Part shown: positions 50,582 through 59,754 of the stretch, in pieces
How the letters are laid out: each line of letters opens with the position of its first letter
How positions within the stretch are numbered: position 1 is the stretch's first letter
NCBI RefSeq assembly: GCF_014648435.1
Contig: NZ_BMRC01000033.1
Location: 1-64,000 of the forward strand
DNA: 64,000 nt
DNA from: Nonomuraea spiralis
GTDB lineage: Bacteria > Actinomycetota > Actinomycetes > Streptosporangiales > Streptosporangiaceae
Reading direction: 5' to 3'
Program-made: the position numbers and the translations under genes
Notes under the pieces: model-generated
What the model was told of the DNA's origin: nothing
Database searches by the model: none
The model's input: only the letters and a program-made list of their open reading frames with translations

Positions 50582-51202
50582 TCAGAACCGTACGGGCAGC
50601 TCTTTCCTGCGCCGCAGCACCCACGCGGCCACCACGCCGCCCAGGAGCCCGAACAGGTGGCCCTGCCAGGAGATGCCCTGCTGGTTGGGCAGCAGGCCCC
50701 ACAGGATCGAGTAGTAGGCCACGCCGACGCCGATGCCGATCAGGATGTCCACCAGGCGGCGGTCGAACAGCCCCCGGGCCAGTACGAAGCCGAAGTAGCC
50801 GAAGACCAGGCCGCTCGCGCCGATCGTGATCACGCCGGGACTGGACACCCACGTGCCGACGCCGCCGATCACGACGATCAGCAGGGTGGCCCAGAGGAAC
50901 TTGCGGATGTCGCGCACCGCCGCCAGGAAACCGAGCACCAGCAGCGGCAGCGAGTTGGCCATGAGGTGGCCGAAGCCGCCGTGCAGGAACGGCGCGAAGA
51001 AGATGCCCACCAGGCCGTCGGGGTCCCAGCCCGCGATGCCGTACGAGTCGAGCGCGCCGTCCATCACGTAGTCGACGCCTTCCAGCACCCACATCAGGGC
51101 GAGCATGGATCCCAGGATGACGATCGCCTTGATCGCGCTCGACAGGAAGGTGCCGGCGCCGCGCTTGGCCGACTCGAACCTGGAACCGGATTGGTCGCTC
51201 AT
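50582..51202 (-). CDS. rhomboid family intramembrane serine protease
   Basis: A 206-residue protein with six helices and the rhomboid signature: H-G-G-F-G-H-L-M-A-N-S, catalytic Ser in G-A-S-G-L-V-F-G and His in W-Q-G-H-L-F-G-L-L-G-G. It would cut membrane proteins within the bilayer. ATG follows CCAGGAGAGCGC. TACGGT at 51238-51233 may be its -10. Confidence 0.93.
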   Translation of the reverse strand: MSDQSGSRFESAKRGAGTFLSSAIKAIVILGSMLALMWVLEGVDYVMDGALDSYGIAGWDPDGLVGIFFAPFLHGGFGHLMANSLPLLVLGFLAAVRDIRKFLWATLLIVVIGGVGTWVSSPGVITIGASGLVFGYFGFVLARGLFDRRLVDILIGIGVGVAYYSILWGLLPNQQGISWQGHLFGLLGGVVAAWVLRRRKELPVRF

Positions 51203-51269
51203 GCGCTCTCCTGGTGGTCGTCTCCTCTTTTTACCGTACGCAGGAAAGGTCGCGCACGCGCGTTGACGG

Positions 51270-51297
51270 GGCCCCTCCCGGACGTCCGGAAGGGGCC
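51270..51297 (-). terminator. hairpin after the crotonase gene
   Basis: A 12-base-pair stem GGCCCCTTCCGG/CCGGGAGGGGCC (minus strand, one G-T pair) with loop ACGT lies 16 bases after the crotonase stop. No T-run follows, so termination is likely but not certain. Confidence 0.6.
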
Positions 51298-51313
51298 GGA
51301 GCGTGGGAGGGCG

Positions 51314-52078
51314 CTACTCGCCCTTCCACTGGGGGGCGCGCTTCTCGGCGAAGGCCGCCGCGCCCTCCATCGCGTCCTTGGAGCCGAACACCGGGTTGAT
51401 GATCGCGCCCTGCCGCTTGAACATCTCCTCCAGGGGCCAGTCCTGCGACTCGATGATCACTTTCTTGGTCGCGGCGAGCGCCAGGGGGGCGTTGGCGGCG
51501 ATCTTGCGAGCCAGCTCCAGCGCGCCCTCCAAGGCCGCCCCCGGCTCGGTGATCCGGTTGACCAGGCCCAGCTCGTACAGGCGGGCGGCCGGGTAGTGGT
51601 CGCCGGTCAGGGCGATCTCCATGGCCACGTGGTACGGGATCCGCCGCGGCAGCCGCATGATCCCGCCCGCGCCCGCCACCAGCCCGCGCTTGGGCTCGGG
51701 CAGCCCGAACGTGGACTCCGACGAGGCCACGATGACGTCACAGGACAGGGCCAGCTCGAAGCCGCCCGCCAGCGCGTACCCCTCGACGGCGGCCACCAGC
51801 GGCTTCTTGGGCGGCGCCTCGGCGATGCCGCCGAAACCGCGCCCCTCGACCACGGGAAAGTCGCCGGACAGGAACCCCTTGAGGTCCATGCCCGCGCAGA
51901 ACGTGCCCCCGGCGCCGGTCAGCACGTACGCCGAGATCTCGGCGCGGGCGTCGAAGGTGTCCAGCGCCTCCGCGATCCCCCGGGCCACCGCCCCGTTGAT
52001 CGCGTTGCGCGCCTTCGGCCGGTTGATCGTGATGATCGCGACGTTTCCGGACTCCTCGACGAGCACTTCGTCAGACAC
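51314..52078 (-). CDS. enoyl-CoA hydratase/isomerase (crotonase) family
   Basis: The 254-residue crotonase has the oxyanion segments F-C-A-G-M-D-L-K and L-A-G-G-F-E-L-A-L-S-C-D, and Glu in L-P-E-P-K-R-G. It would hydrate enoyl-CoA in beta-oxidation. GTG start with GAGGTC. It follows the SDR gene by six bases; together they provide hydration and the next oxidation. Confidence 0.93.
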   Translation of the reverse strand: MSDEVLVEESGNVAIITINRPKARNAINGAVARGIAEALDTFDARAEISAYVLTGAGGTFCAGMDLKGFLSGDFPVVEGRGFGGIAEAPPKKPLVAAVEGYALAGGFELALSCDVIVASSESTFGLPEPKRGLVAGAGGIMRLPRRIPYHVAMEIALTGDHYPAARLYELGLVNRITEPGAALEGALELARKIAANAPLALAATKKVIIESQDWPLEEMFKRQGAIINPVFGSKDAMEGAAAFAEKRAPQWKGE

Positions 52079-52084
52079 GAGACC

Positions 52085-52858
52085 TCACTTGGGCTGGAAG
52101 CGGATGCCGCCGTCGAAGCGCACGACCTCGGCGTTCATGTAGTCGTTCTGGACGAGCGAGTGGACCAGGTGGGCGAACTCGTCGGCCCGGCCCATGCGCT
52201 TGGGGAAGACCACCGGGGCCACGAGCTTGGCCTTGAACTCCTCGGCGTTGCCGGAGAAGCCGTAGATGGGGGTGTCGATGATGCCCGGGCAGATCGTGTT
52301 CACGCGTACGCCGATCGCGGCCAGGTCGCGGGCCGCGGGCACCGTCATGCCCACGATGCCGCCCTTGGAGGCCGAGTAGGCGAGCTGGCCGGTCTGGCCC
52401 TCCAGGGCGGCCACGGAGGCGGTGTTGATCACGACGCCGCGCTGGCCGTCGGCGTCGACCGGCTCGGTCGCGGCGATGGCGGCGGCGGCGATGCGCATGA
52501 GGTTGAACGTGCCGATCAGGTTGACCTCGATCACCTTGCGGTACGTGGCCGGGTTGTGCGGCTTGCCCTCCCGGTTGACCGTACGTTCGGCCCAGCCGAT
52601 GCCCGCGCTGTTGACCACGACGCGCAGCGGCTTGCCCGTGGCCACGGCCGCGTCGACGGCCGCCTGCACCTGATCGTCGTCCGACACGTCCGTCTTGACG
52701 AACACGCCGCCGAGCTCGTCGGCGACGGCCTTGCCGCGCTCCTCGTTGAGGTCGGCGATGACCACGGTGGCGCCCGCTCGGGCGAGCTCACGGGCCGTGG
52801 CCTCACCGAGGCCGCTGGCACCGCCGGAGATGATTGCTGCAGATCCGTTGACGTCCAT
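52085..52858 (-). CDS. short-chain dehydrogenase, 3-hydroxyacyl-CoA dehydrogenase type
   Basis: A 257-residue SDR with NAD-binding G-G-A-S-G-L-G-E-A (12-20), D-residue V-I-A-D-L-N, N-S-A-G and catalytic Y-S-A-S-K. It most resembles the type II 3-hydroxyacyl-CoA dehydrogenases (HSD17B10-like). The crotonase follows in the same transcript. A copy of the shared beta-oxidation operator stands 22 bases before its ATG. Confidence 0.92.
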   Translation of the reverse strand: MDVNGSAAIISGGASGLGEATARELARAGATVVIADLNEERGKAVADELGGVFVKTDVSDDDQVQAAVDAAVATGKPLRVVVNSAGIGWAERTVNREGKPHNPATYRKVIEVNLIGTFNLMRIAAAAIAATEPVDADGQRGVVINTASVAALEGQTGQLAYSASKGGIVGMTVPAARDLAAIGVRVNTICPGIIDTPIYGFSGNAEEFKAKLVAPVVFPKRMGRADEFAHLVHSLVQNDYMNAEVVRFDGGIRFQPK

Positions 52859-52879
52859 ATCCCGGACCCTAACGCGCCA

Positions 52880-52896
52880 ACCGAATGAAGTTCTAC
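52880..52896. promoter_or_regulatory. shared beta-oxidation operator, SDR/crotonase copy
   Basis: ACCGAATGAAGTTCTAC matches the thiolase copy at 14 of 17 bases and keeps the half-sites G-A-A-T and G-T-T-C-T. It lies 22-38 bases upstream of the SDR start, where a repressor would cover the promoter. Confidence 0.55.
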
Positions 52897-52906
52897 TCGG
52901 GGCGGG

Positions 52907-53245
52907 TTAAATCTCCCCCACAGCGCTGTCGACGTCGGAGTACACCTTGATCCGCCGGTCGAGCCCCGTGGTCCGCAGGATGCGCGCCACGGGCGCCTGG
53001 GGCGCGGCCAGGGACACCCCACCGCCCTCTCCGGTGGCCAGCCGCCAGGCCTCGATCAGCACTGAAAGACCGCTGGAGTCCATGAACGACAGCTGCTGCA
53101 GGTCGAGCACGAGCCTGGCGCTGTCCTGTTTGATGGCGTCGCGTACCTCGTCGCGGAGGAACGGTGCGGTGAACAGATCGAGCTCCCCCTCAACGGCCAC
53201 CACCACGGCGTCACCCAGGGCGTGTCGCGCAAGCCGCAGCTTCAT
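52907..53245 (-). CDS. STAS-domain anti-sigma factor antagonist
   Basis: The 112-residue protein has the STAS fold with the phosphorylated-Ser segment L-S-F-M-D-S-S-G-L-S-V-L. SpoIIAA/RsbV-like proteins release sigma factors by binding anti-sigma kinases when unphosphorylated. ATG at 53245 follows GAGGAGGGGCC. The large PP2C/ATPase protein at 41419 carries the matching enzyme activities, though the genes are 9 kb apart. Confidence 0.92.
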   Translation of the reverse strand: MKLRLARHALGDAVVVAVEGELDLFTAPFLRDEVRDAIKQDSARLVLDLQQLSFMDSSGLSVLIEAWRLATGEGGGVSLAAPQAPVARILRTTGLDRRIKVYSDVDSAVGEI

Positions 53246-53349
53246 TTGGCCCCTCCTCGATGAGCCACTGTACTTCGACATCCCCGGATAGCGGGCATGC
53301 ACAAACTACGAAGAGCCGGATGCATGTGGACCAGACCGGACTAATCGCA

Positions 53350-54080
<731 letters not shown>

Positions 54081-54087
<7 letters not shown>

Positions 54088-54842
54088 GAGAGTCCCAATA
54101 CCGCGAGTGCCACGACGGGCAGGGCGAGCGCGGCCCCCCACTGCCCGACAGATGCCGAAATATCTTGAATCATCGGCATCCGTCCGGAGTATCCGCGGCT
54201 CAACATCGCCAGATGCACCCGCTCACCCCGCTCGTACGAACGGATGAACAGCGCCCCGGCCGAACGTGCGATCACCGGGATCTGCCGGAAGTTGCGCGCC
54301 TCGAACCCGCGCGACTCCCGCGCCACCCGCATCCGCCGCATCTCCCCCACGATCACGTCCATGTACCTGAGCATGAACATGGCGATCTGCACCAGCAGGC
54401 TGGGCAGCCGCAGCCGCTGCGCCCCGGCGAGGATGACCCGCGGCTCTGTGGTGGCCGCGAGCAGGATCGAGGCGATCACGCCGAGCGTGGCCTTGACCAG
54501 GATGTTCCAGGCCGCCCAAAGGCCCTGAACGCTCAGCGAGACCCCCAGCACCGTCGTGCGCTCCCCCATCCCGATCACCGGGATCAGGAACGCGAACAAC
54601 ACGAACGGCAACTCGATCACCATCCGCCGAAGCACGTGCCCGAACGGCACCCGCGCGGCCACCGCGACGCCCCCGAGCAGCACCGCGTAGACCGCGAACG
54701 CCCAGAAACGCTCCCGCGGCGTGGCCACCACGACGACGGCGAAGGCGAAGACGGCGAGCAGCTTGCACTGCGGCGGCAGCCGGTGGACCGGAGAGTCGCC
54801 CGGCAGGTAGAGATCGTGCCGATGCCCCGCGCCCACCTTCAC
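54081..54842 (-). CDS. cbiQ: cobalt/nickel ECF transporter T component
   Basis: The 253-residue membrane protein has an N-terminal D-S-P-V-H-R-L-P-P-Q-C-K, about five helices and the coupling motifs A-R-E-S-R-G-F and L-S-R-G-Y-S-G that contact the ATPase. It lies between cbiM and cbiO, 17 bases after cbiM. It passes energy from ATP hydrolysis to the metal-binding subunit. Confidence 0.93.
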
Positions 54843-54859
54843 TCACCGTCCTTCACTGA

Positions 54860-55867
54860 TCAGACCTGCACGCTCGTACGGCTCCGCGCGGCGAACGCCA
54901 CGCCCCCGGCGATGAGCAGCACGAGCCCGACGCCGACGATCCCGGCCACGCCGACCGGGATTCCGCCCACATCACCGTAGTCGGCCAGCGCCCACGACCC
55001 GAACGCGTGGTCGGCCGCCTGGCCGCTGAAGCCCTTGTTCTCGGCCACGGCCTCCAGCCCGTCGGGGTCGGAGGCGGCGAAGAAGGACACGATCCCGGCC
55101 AGCACCAGCGTCAGCCCGACCCCGCCCAGCAGGAACGGCTTGAGCGCGCGCGGCCTGGCGACCGGCGCCTCCTCGCCCACGGTCGTGGTGTCGCCCCCGG
55201 CTCCCTTGAGCACCAGCGGCTTGGCCAGCCCGCGGGCGCCGTACACCAGGTCGGGACGTACGGCCAGGACTGCGGCGACGGTGGTGGCGGTGATCAGCGC
55301 CTCGCCGATGCCGATCAGCACGTGCACGCCGCCCATGGCCGCGGCCACCGCCGAGACCTCGATCGGCGCGGTGCCGCCGACCCAGAACAACAGCGAGAAC
55401 ACCAGCGCCGAGGCCGGCACCGAGATCAGCGCCCCCAGGAACGCCCCGAGCGTCACCCCGCCCTTGCCCTTGACCAGCGCGCTGACCAGCCGGAAGACCC
55501 CCCAGCCGACCAGCACGGTGACGATGCCCATGATCGTGATGTTGACGCCCAGCGCGGTCAGTCCGCCGTCGGCGAAGAACACCGCCTGCACCAGGAGCAC
55601 CACGGCCATGCAGAGCACCCCTGTGTAGGGGCCGACGAGTATCGCCGCCAGCGCGCCGCCCAGCAGGTGGCCGCTGGTCCCCGCCGCGACGGGGAAGTTC
55701 AGCATCTGGACCGCGAAGATGAAGGCCGCCACGAGCCCCGCCATGGGCGCGGTCCGGTCGTCCAGCTCGCGCCGGGCGCCCCTCAGGCAGACCGCGACGC
55801 CGGCGGCCGCCACCGCCCCGGCGGAGACGGATGTAGCTGCGTTGAAGAAGCCATCGGGTACGTGCAC
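54860..55867 (-). CDS. cbiM: cobalt/nickel ECF transporter, CbiM fused to a PDGLE/CbiN-like domain
   Basis: The 335-residue protein has CbiM helices (G-T-S-G-H-L-L-G-G-A-L-A-A-I-L-V-G-P) and, after a linker, a C-terminal P-D-G-L-E domain with two helices like CbiN. GTG at 55867 is chosen: it gives M-H-V-P-D-G-F-F, the N-terminal Met-His needed to bind the metal in this family, and GGAGG lies eight bases upstream. A TTG 27 bases earlier would bury this end. Cobalt versus nickel cannot be decided. Confidence 0.92.
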   Translation of the reverse strand: MHVPDGFFNAATSVSAGAVAAAGVAVCLRGARRELDDRTAPMAGLVAAFIFAVQMLNFPVAAGTSGHLLGGALAAILVGPYTGVLCMAVVLLVQAVFFADGGLTALGVNITIMGIVTVLVGWGVFRLVSALVKGKGGVTLGAFLGALISVPASALVFSLLFWVGGTAPIEVSAVAAAMGGVHVLIGIGEALITATTVAAVLAVRPDLVYGARGLAKPLVLKGAGGDTTTVGEEAPVARPRALKPFLLGGVGLTLVLAGIVSFFAASDPDGLEAVAENKGFSGQAADHAFGSWALADYGDVGGIPVGVAGIVGVGLVLLIAGGVAFAARSRTSVQV

Positions 55868-55942
55868 GGCAAGCGCCTCCAGAAGGACGGACAAACCCTC
55901 CTCACTTTAAGGCATCGTCTTGCACCTGCACATAGATGGCAA

Positions 55943-57757
55943 TTACGCCAGAATCCTCTTAACGATCGACCGCGGCGTCAGCCGCTGCACGACCGTGCTC
56001 AGCCGCCCCTTGCCCGAGGTCGCGTACGGCCGCACACTGCGCAGCAGCGCCGCGCCCATCCACTTGAGCGGCCCGGCGACCGTCTCCGGGTCGGTCTCGA
56101 TCCTCAACCGCACCGGCGGCCCGCCCAGGTCGAGCTCCAGATAGGCGTCCCAGGTGCCCGGCGGGAACCGGCCCAGCGGCAGCCTGGCGGCGAACCCGCC
56201 CCCGGGCAGCGGCGACACACGCTCGGCGCGCTCGCGGCCCGTCTCCCGCTCGCGCCAGACGATCCGCCGGACCGCCTCGCACTCGGGAACCGTCCCGACC
56301 ACGCTGACCTCGCCGTCCACGAGGAACCGGTAGCCGAGCGACCACCGGGTCCTGATCAGCCGGACCGTGCCCGGCACGGCGACGAGGTGCCCGCCGACGT
56401 CGATGCTCAGGTTGCCGTTGTCCCTGGTGAAGTACGGCAACGTCACGACGCCGCCGATCAGGCGGGGCAGCGGCCTGGTGACGCCGTTCTCGCGGTCGGC
56501 GCCCAGCCTGCCGTGGCGGATGACGCCCTCCAGCTCGACCGCGACCCGCAGGTCCCACACCCCGGAGGCGAGCGAGGCGGCGTCCACGCGCGCGGTGAAC
56601 TCCGCGCCGTGCCGCTCGGCAGGCAGGATCAGCTCGCTGCGCGGGTCGTTGCGGGCGCGCAGCACCAGGGCCACGCCGTCGTCCCGCCTGATGCCCTCCA
56701 GCCCGGCCGTGCCGGTCACGACCAGGTGGTCGCCGTCCCAGCGCAGCGCGGTCAGCCGCCGCCGTACGGTGGCGCCCTCGATACGGGCCAGCCGGACCAG
56801 GCGTTCGACGTCGCCGAGCGAGGCCACCCGCTGCTTGTCGATGGTGTTGAGCCGGGCCAGCACGCCGGGGGTCAGCCACTCGTCGCACAGGTCCGCGACC
56901 TCCTGCGCGATCTCCTTGCGGCGCACCTCGTCGCTCTCCAGGAGCACCGTGCCGAGCTGGGTGAAGGCGTCGAGCCTGAAGTGCCGGCGCAGCAGGTGGT
57001 CGCGCAGCGGGCCGGGCTCGACGTGCCGGGCCATGAGGCGGATGGGCCGCCGGATCATGGACAGCCAGGCGACCGGGTCCCTGCTGCCATCCTGCTGCAT
57101 GATGCTGCTGCCGTCGGGTCTGGAGACCAGGTGGTAGCAGTCGTAGTCGGCGACCACGGAGATCACGCCGGCGTGGCAGTAGGCGTGCGCGGTGAACATG
57201 ATGTCCTCGCCGACGAGCATGTCCTCGGCGAAACGGATGCCGTGCCGCTCGACCATGTCCCGCCGGAACAGCTTGAAGCAGCTCAGGCTGTTGTAGACGT
57301 TGCTGTCGGCGAGGGTCAGACGTTCGGCGTTGTGCTGGAACATCGAGGCGGGGGCCCGGCGGCCGTGGCCGACGATCTTGCCCAGCACGATGTCGGAGCC
57401 GTTCCTGTCGGCCATGGCGACCATGCGGGCCAGCGCCTCTGGGCCGAGGTGGTCGTCGGCGTCGCAGAAGAAGACGTACCGGCCGGTGGCGTGGTCGAGG
57501 CCGACGTTGCGCGGGCGGCCGGCGCCGCCGGAGCCGGCGATGTGGATCACCCTGACGGTGGACGGGTGGTAGGCGGCGTACAGGTCGAGGAGTTCGGAGC
57601 CGCCGTCGGTGGAGCCGTCGTCCACGACGATGATCTCCTTCTTCACCCGCTGCACGAGCGCCGAGGTGAGGCACCTGTCCAGATAGGGACGGCAGTTGTG
57701 CACCGGGATGACGACGCTGACGTCGACCGTCTCGCCGCTGTTCCCCGCCACCGACAT
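55943..57757 (-). CDS. GT2 family glycosyltransferase with C-terminal extension
   Basis: A 604-residue protein. The first 250 residues are a GT-A domain: V-S-V-V-I-P-V-H-N, V-V-D-D-G-S-T-D-G, F-C-D-A-D-D and E-D-I-M-F-T-A-H. The rest is a beta-rich region of the type found in teichoic-acid or polysaccharide polymerases (TagF/TarQ-like accessory parts). It probably builds a cell-wall glycopolymer. ATG at 57757 is uncertain: GTG 57766 and ATG 57799 are in frame. It ends about 75 bases before cbiM. Confidence 0.88.
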   Translation of the reverse strand: MSVAGNSGETVDVSVVIPVHNCRPYLDRCLTSALVQRVKKEIIVVDDGSTDGGSELLDLYAAYHPSTVRVIHIAGSGGAGRPRNVGLDHATGRYVFFCDADDHLGPEALARMVAMADRNGSDIVLGKIVGHGRRAPASMFQHNAERLTLADSNVYNSLSCFKLFRRDMVERHGIRFAEDMLVGEDIMFTAHAYCHAGVISVVADYDCYHLVSRPDGSSIMQQDGSRDPVAWLSMIRRPIRLMARHVEPGPLRDHLLRRHFRLDAFTQLGTVLLESDEVRRKEIAQEVADLCDEWLTPGVLARLNTIDKQRVASLGDVERLVRLARIEGATVRRRLTALRWDGDHLVVTGTAGLEGIRRDDGVALVLRARNDPRSELILPAERHGAEFTARVDAASLASGVWDLRVAVELEGVIRHGRLGADRENGVTRPLPRLIGGVVTLPYFTRDNGNLSIDVGGHLVAVPGTVRLIRTRWSLGYRFLVDGEVSVVGTVPECEAVRRIVWRERETGRERAERVSPLPGGGFAARLPLGRFPPGTWDAYLELDLGGPPVRLRIETDPETVAGPLKWMGAALLRSVRPYATSGKGRLSTVVQRLTPRSIVKRILA

Positions 57758-57799
57758 CGCCACCACTGTCGTCACCTCAGAGTCACGTTGCGCCGCCAT

Positions 57800-58092
57800 C
57801 CGGTTTCAGTATGTGACGAACGCGCGCCGCCGTGGGGGCCGATCGGCGGTCTTCGTCGGCATCCAATTCTCGACCCAGGCGATTCGTTGCATTCCTCGGA
57901 TAGGCCGCGCACACGGCTGCAATCAGCACATTCAGCAGGGACCGAATGAGTTTCAGTGGAAAATCTTCGACCCGCCAGAGGAAGAAAACTCTCCGCCGGG
58001 AGCAGGGACCTACTCCGCCGGGCCTTGACGTGATCCTCCGGCGAGGTACAGACGTCTACAGTTAGGCAACCTTGACCGGGAAGGTGGCGGGA
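57800..58092. other. intergenic region between divergent genes
   Basis: No gene was seen in these 293 bases. TTGACG at 58025-58030 with TACAGA 16 bases on (58047-58052) is a weak promoter candidate for the gene at 58093. The middle is less GC-rich than the flanking genes. Confidence 0.45.
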
Positions 58093-58464
58093 ATGGGATC
58101 GAATCTTCGCTGGCACTGGGCGGGCGGCACGGCCATGAGCAAGTCCGAGTTCACTCGTTCCTCAGTACGTCTGGCGGAGCTCTTCCAGTGCTCGGCGATG
58201 CTGCGACGTACGCGGATGCGGGCGGAGGAGATCGTCGACGAGGCACGTTCGCTGCTGGTCGAGGCGGAGTCCGCGGAGATCGCCGACCCCGACCGCATCG
58301 AACGGCTGCGCGGCCAACTGGAGGAGGCCCGAGCCTCGTACTCGAAGGTTCTGACCGCATATGTCACGCTTTGCCGAAGGATCAACGAGGAGCGGCAGGA
58401 GATTCTGGCGATGCAGATGGAGATGGAGTTGAACCGCAATTCCGGATTGCCGGGAGTTGCCTGA
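58093..58464 (+). CDS. coiled-coil protein of unknown function
   Basis: The 123-residue protein is mostly helical with heptad-like stretches (A-E-E-I-V-D-E-A-R-S-L-L-V-E-A-E and I-E-R-L-R-G-Q-L-E-E-A-R). ATG at 58093 follows AAGGTGGCGGGA; a TTG at 58072 and ATG at 58135 are other options. No family is recognised. It stands alone between divergent and unrelated neighbours. Confidence 0.65.
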   Translation: MGSNLRWHWAGGTAMSKSEFTRSSVRLAELFQCSAMLRRTRMRAEEIVDEARSLLVEAESAEIADPDRIERLRGQLEEARASYSKVLTAYVTLCRRINEERQEILAMQMEMELNRNSGLPGVA

Positions 58465-58605
58465 TGATTTGTCTGGGATAATTCCGTACTTCCGGGCCGG
58501 AATGGCGTTTGGCCATCCCGGTCCGCGGGGCCGGCCCTGAGAACGTTTCAGATGGATGTGAACCTCTGTGACATCTGAGACGTCACTTGTTCAGGGAGGC
58601 CCACC

Positions 58606-58743
58606 ATGCGCGTCCTTGACGGTCTGGCGGCGCCGGACCTGGAGGAGCTCGACCTGGAGCTGATCCTGGTCCTGGCGCTGCACCACGAGGCAGAACGGCT
58701 GGCCGCTCCACGCGAAGCGGCGCGACAGCCCGCCGCCGAATGA
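58606..58743 (+). CDS. 45-residue acidic small protein
   Basis: ATG at 58606 has CAGGGAGG seven bases upstream, an excellent ribosome site. The peptide begins M-R-V-L-D-G-L-A-A-P-D-L-E-E-L-D-L-E-L and continues as an amphipathic helix with H-H-E-A-E-R. It contains no Cys. Its acidic, leucine-rich front resembles leader peptides of modified peptides in a general way, but no modifying enzyme is nearby. A strong hairpin follows its stop. Confidence 0.55.
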   Translation: MRVLDGLAAPDLEELDLELILVLALHHEAERLAAPREAARQPAAE

Positions 58744-58750
58744 ACGGGCT

Positions 58751-58779
58751 CCAGCTCCCCGGCCCCGCCGGGGAGCTGG
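58751..58779 (+). terminator. hairpin after the 45-residue gene
   Basis: A perfect 12-bp stem CCAGCTCCCCGG/CCGGGGAGCTGG with a 5-base loop begins seven bases after the TGA. There is no T-run, so it may terminate or stabilise the short mRNA. Confidence 0.65.
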
Positions 58780-58797
58780 AGCAGGGGGACCGCGGCG

Positions 58798-58803
58798 TAG
58801 GAT
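58798..58803 (+). promoter_or_regulatory. -10 element before the hydroxyacid dehydrogenase
   Basis: TAGGAT stands eight bases before the ATG at 58812, so the transcript would have no leader or one of a base or two. The -35 is unclear. Confidence 0.4.
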
Positions 58804-58811
58804 CTCGGATC

Positions 58812-59753
58812 ATGCTGCGCTGCGCCGTCCTCGACGACTACCAGGGTGTGGCCCTCGGGCTGGCCGACTGGTCGCGGGTCCGTGCCACGAGCTTCCGCGC
58901 CCACTTCACCGGCCACGACGAGCTGGTGGCGGCCCTCGCCGACTTCGAGATCGTGGTTGTCATGCGGGAGCGCACGCCGTTCACGGCGGAGGTGTTCGAG
59001 CGGCTGCCCCGGCTGCGCCTGCTGATCACCACGGGCATGCGCAACGCCTCCGTCGACCTCGACGCCGCCCGCGCCCGCGGCGTCACGGTGTGCGGCACGG
59101 GCAGCGCCTCGACCCCGCCGGCCGAGCTGACCTGGGCGCTCATCCTCGGCCTGGCCCGCCACCTGCTGCCCGAGGCCGCGGCGATGCGCTCCGACGGCCC
59201 GTGGCAGAGCACGGTCGGCATGGACCTGCACGGCAGCACGCTCGGGCTGCTCGGCCTCGGCAAGATCGGGTCGCAGATGGCCCGCATCGGGCAGGCGTTC
59301 GGCATGAACGTGATCGCCTGGAGCCGGCACCTCACCCGGGCCCGTACCGACGAGCTGGGCGTGCGGCTGGCCACCAAGGAGGAGTTGTTCGCCGAGTCCG
59401 ACGTCGTCTCCGTCCACCTGGTGCTGGGCGAGCGTACCCGCGGGCTGGTCGGCCGGCGCGAGTTGTCGTTGATGCGGCCCAGCGCCTACCTGGTCAACAC
59501 CTCGCGGGCGGCCATCGTCGACCAGGACGCCCTGGCGGCGGCGCTGCGCGAGGGGCTGATCGCCGGAGCCGGGCTCGACGTGTTCGAGACCGAGCCCCTG
59601 CCCGCCGGGCACGAGCTGCGCAGGCTGCCCAACGTGCTGGCCACCCCTCATCTCGGGTACGTCACCGGCGGCAACTACGAGACGTACTTCCGGGACGCCG
59701 TGCAGGACATCGACGCCTACCTCGACGGCACGCCGATCCGGGTGCTGACCTGA
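58812..59753 (+). CDS. D-isomer-specific 2-hydroxyacid dehydrogenase
   Basis: A 313-residue NAD-dependent enzyme: G-L-L-G-L-G-K-I-G-S Rossmann motif, catalytic Arg in V-N-T-S-R-A-A-I-V-D, Glu in D-V-F-E-T-E-P-L-P and His in A-T-P-H-L-G-Y. It reduces 2-oxo acids or oxidises D-2-hydroxy acids; the substrate (phosphoglycerate, glyoxylate or another) is not clear. Its stop lies two bases from that of the convergent CGNR gene. Confidence 0.93.
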   Translation: MLRCAVLDDYQGVALGLADWSRVRATSFRAHFTGHDELVAALADFEIVVVMRERTPFTAEVFERLPRLRLLITTGMRNASVDLDAARARGVTVCGTGSASTPPAELTWALILGLARHLLPEAAAMRSDGPWQSTVGMDLHGSTLGLLGLGKIGSQMARIGQAFGMNVIAWSRHLTRARTDELGVRLATKEELFAESDVVSVHLVLGERTRGLVGRRELSLMRPSAYLVNTSRAAIVDQDALAAALREGLIAGAGLDVFETEPLPAGHELRRLPNVLATPHLGYVTGGNYETYFRDAVQDIDAYLDGTPIRVLT

Positions 59754-59754
59754 C

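Noticed and set aside
55868..55942. Cobalamin riboswitch or nickel-repressor box before cbiM
   Set aside because: Only about 75 bases are available, with no B12-box and no convincing repeated half-site.
55007..57949. A 980-codon open frame on the plus strand
   Set aside because: It is antisense to cbiM and the GT2 gene, has Arg/His/Pro/Gly-rich composition and no family motif. Long false frames opposite real genes are normal at this GC content.
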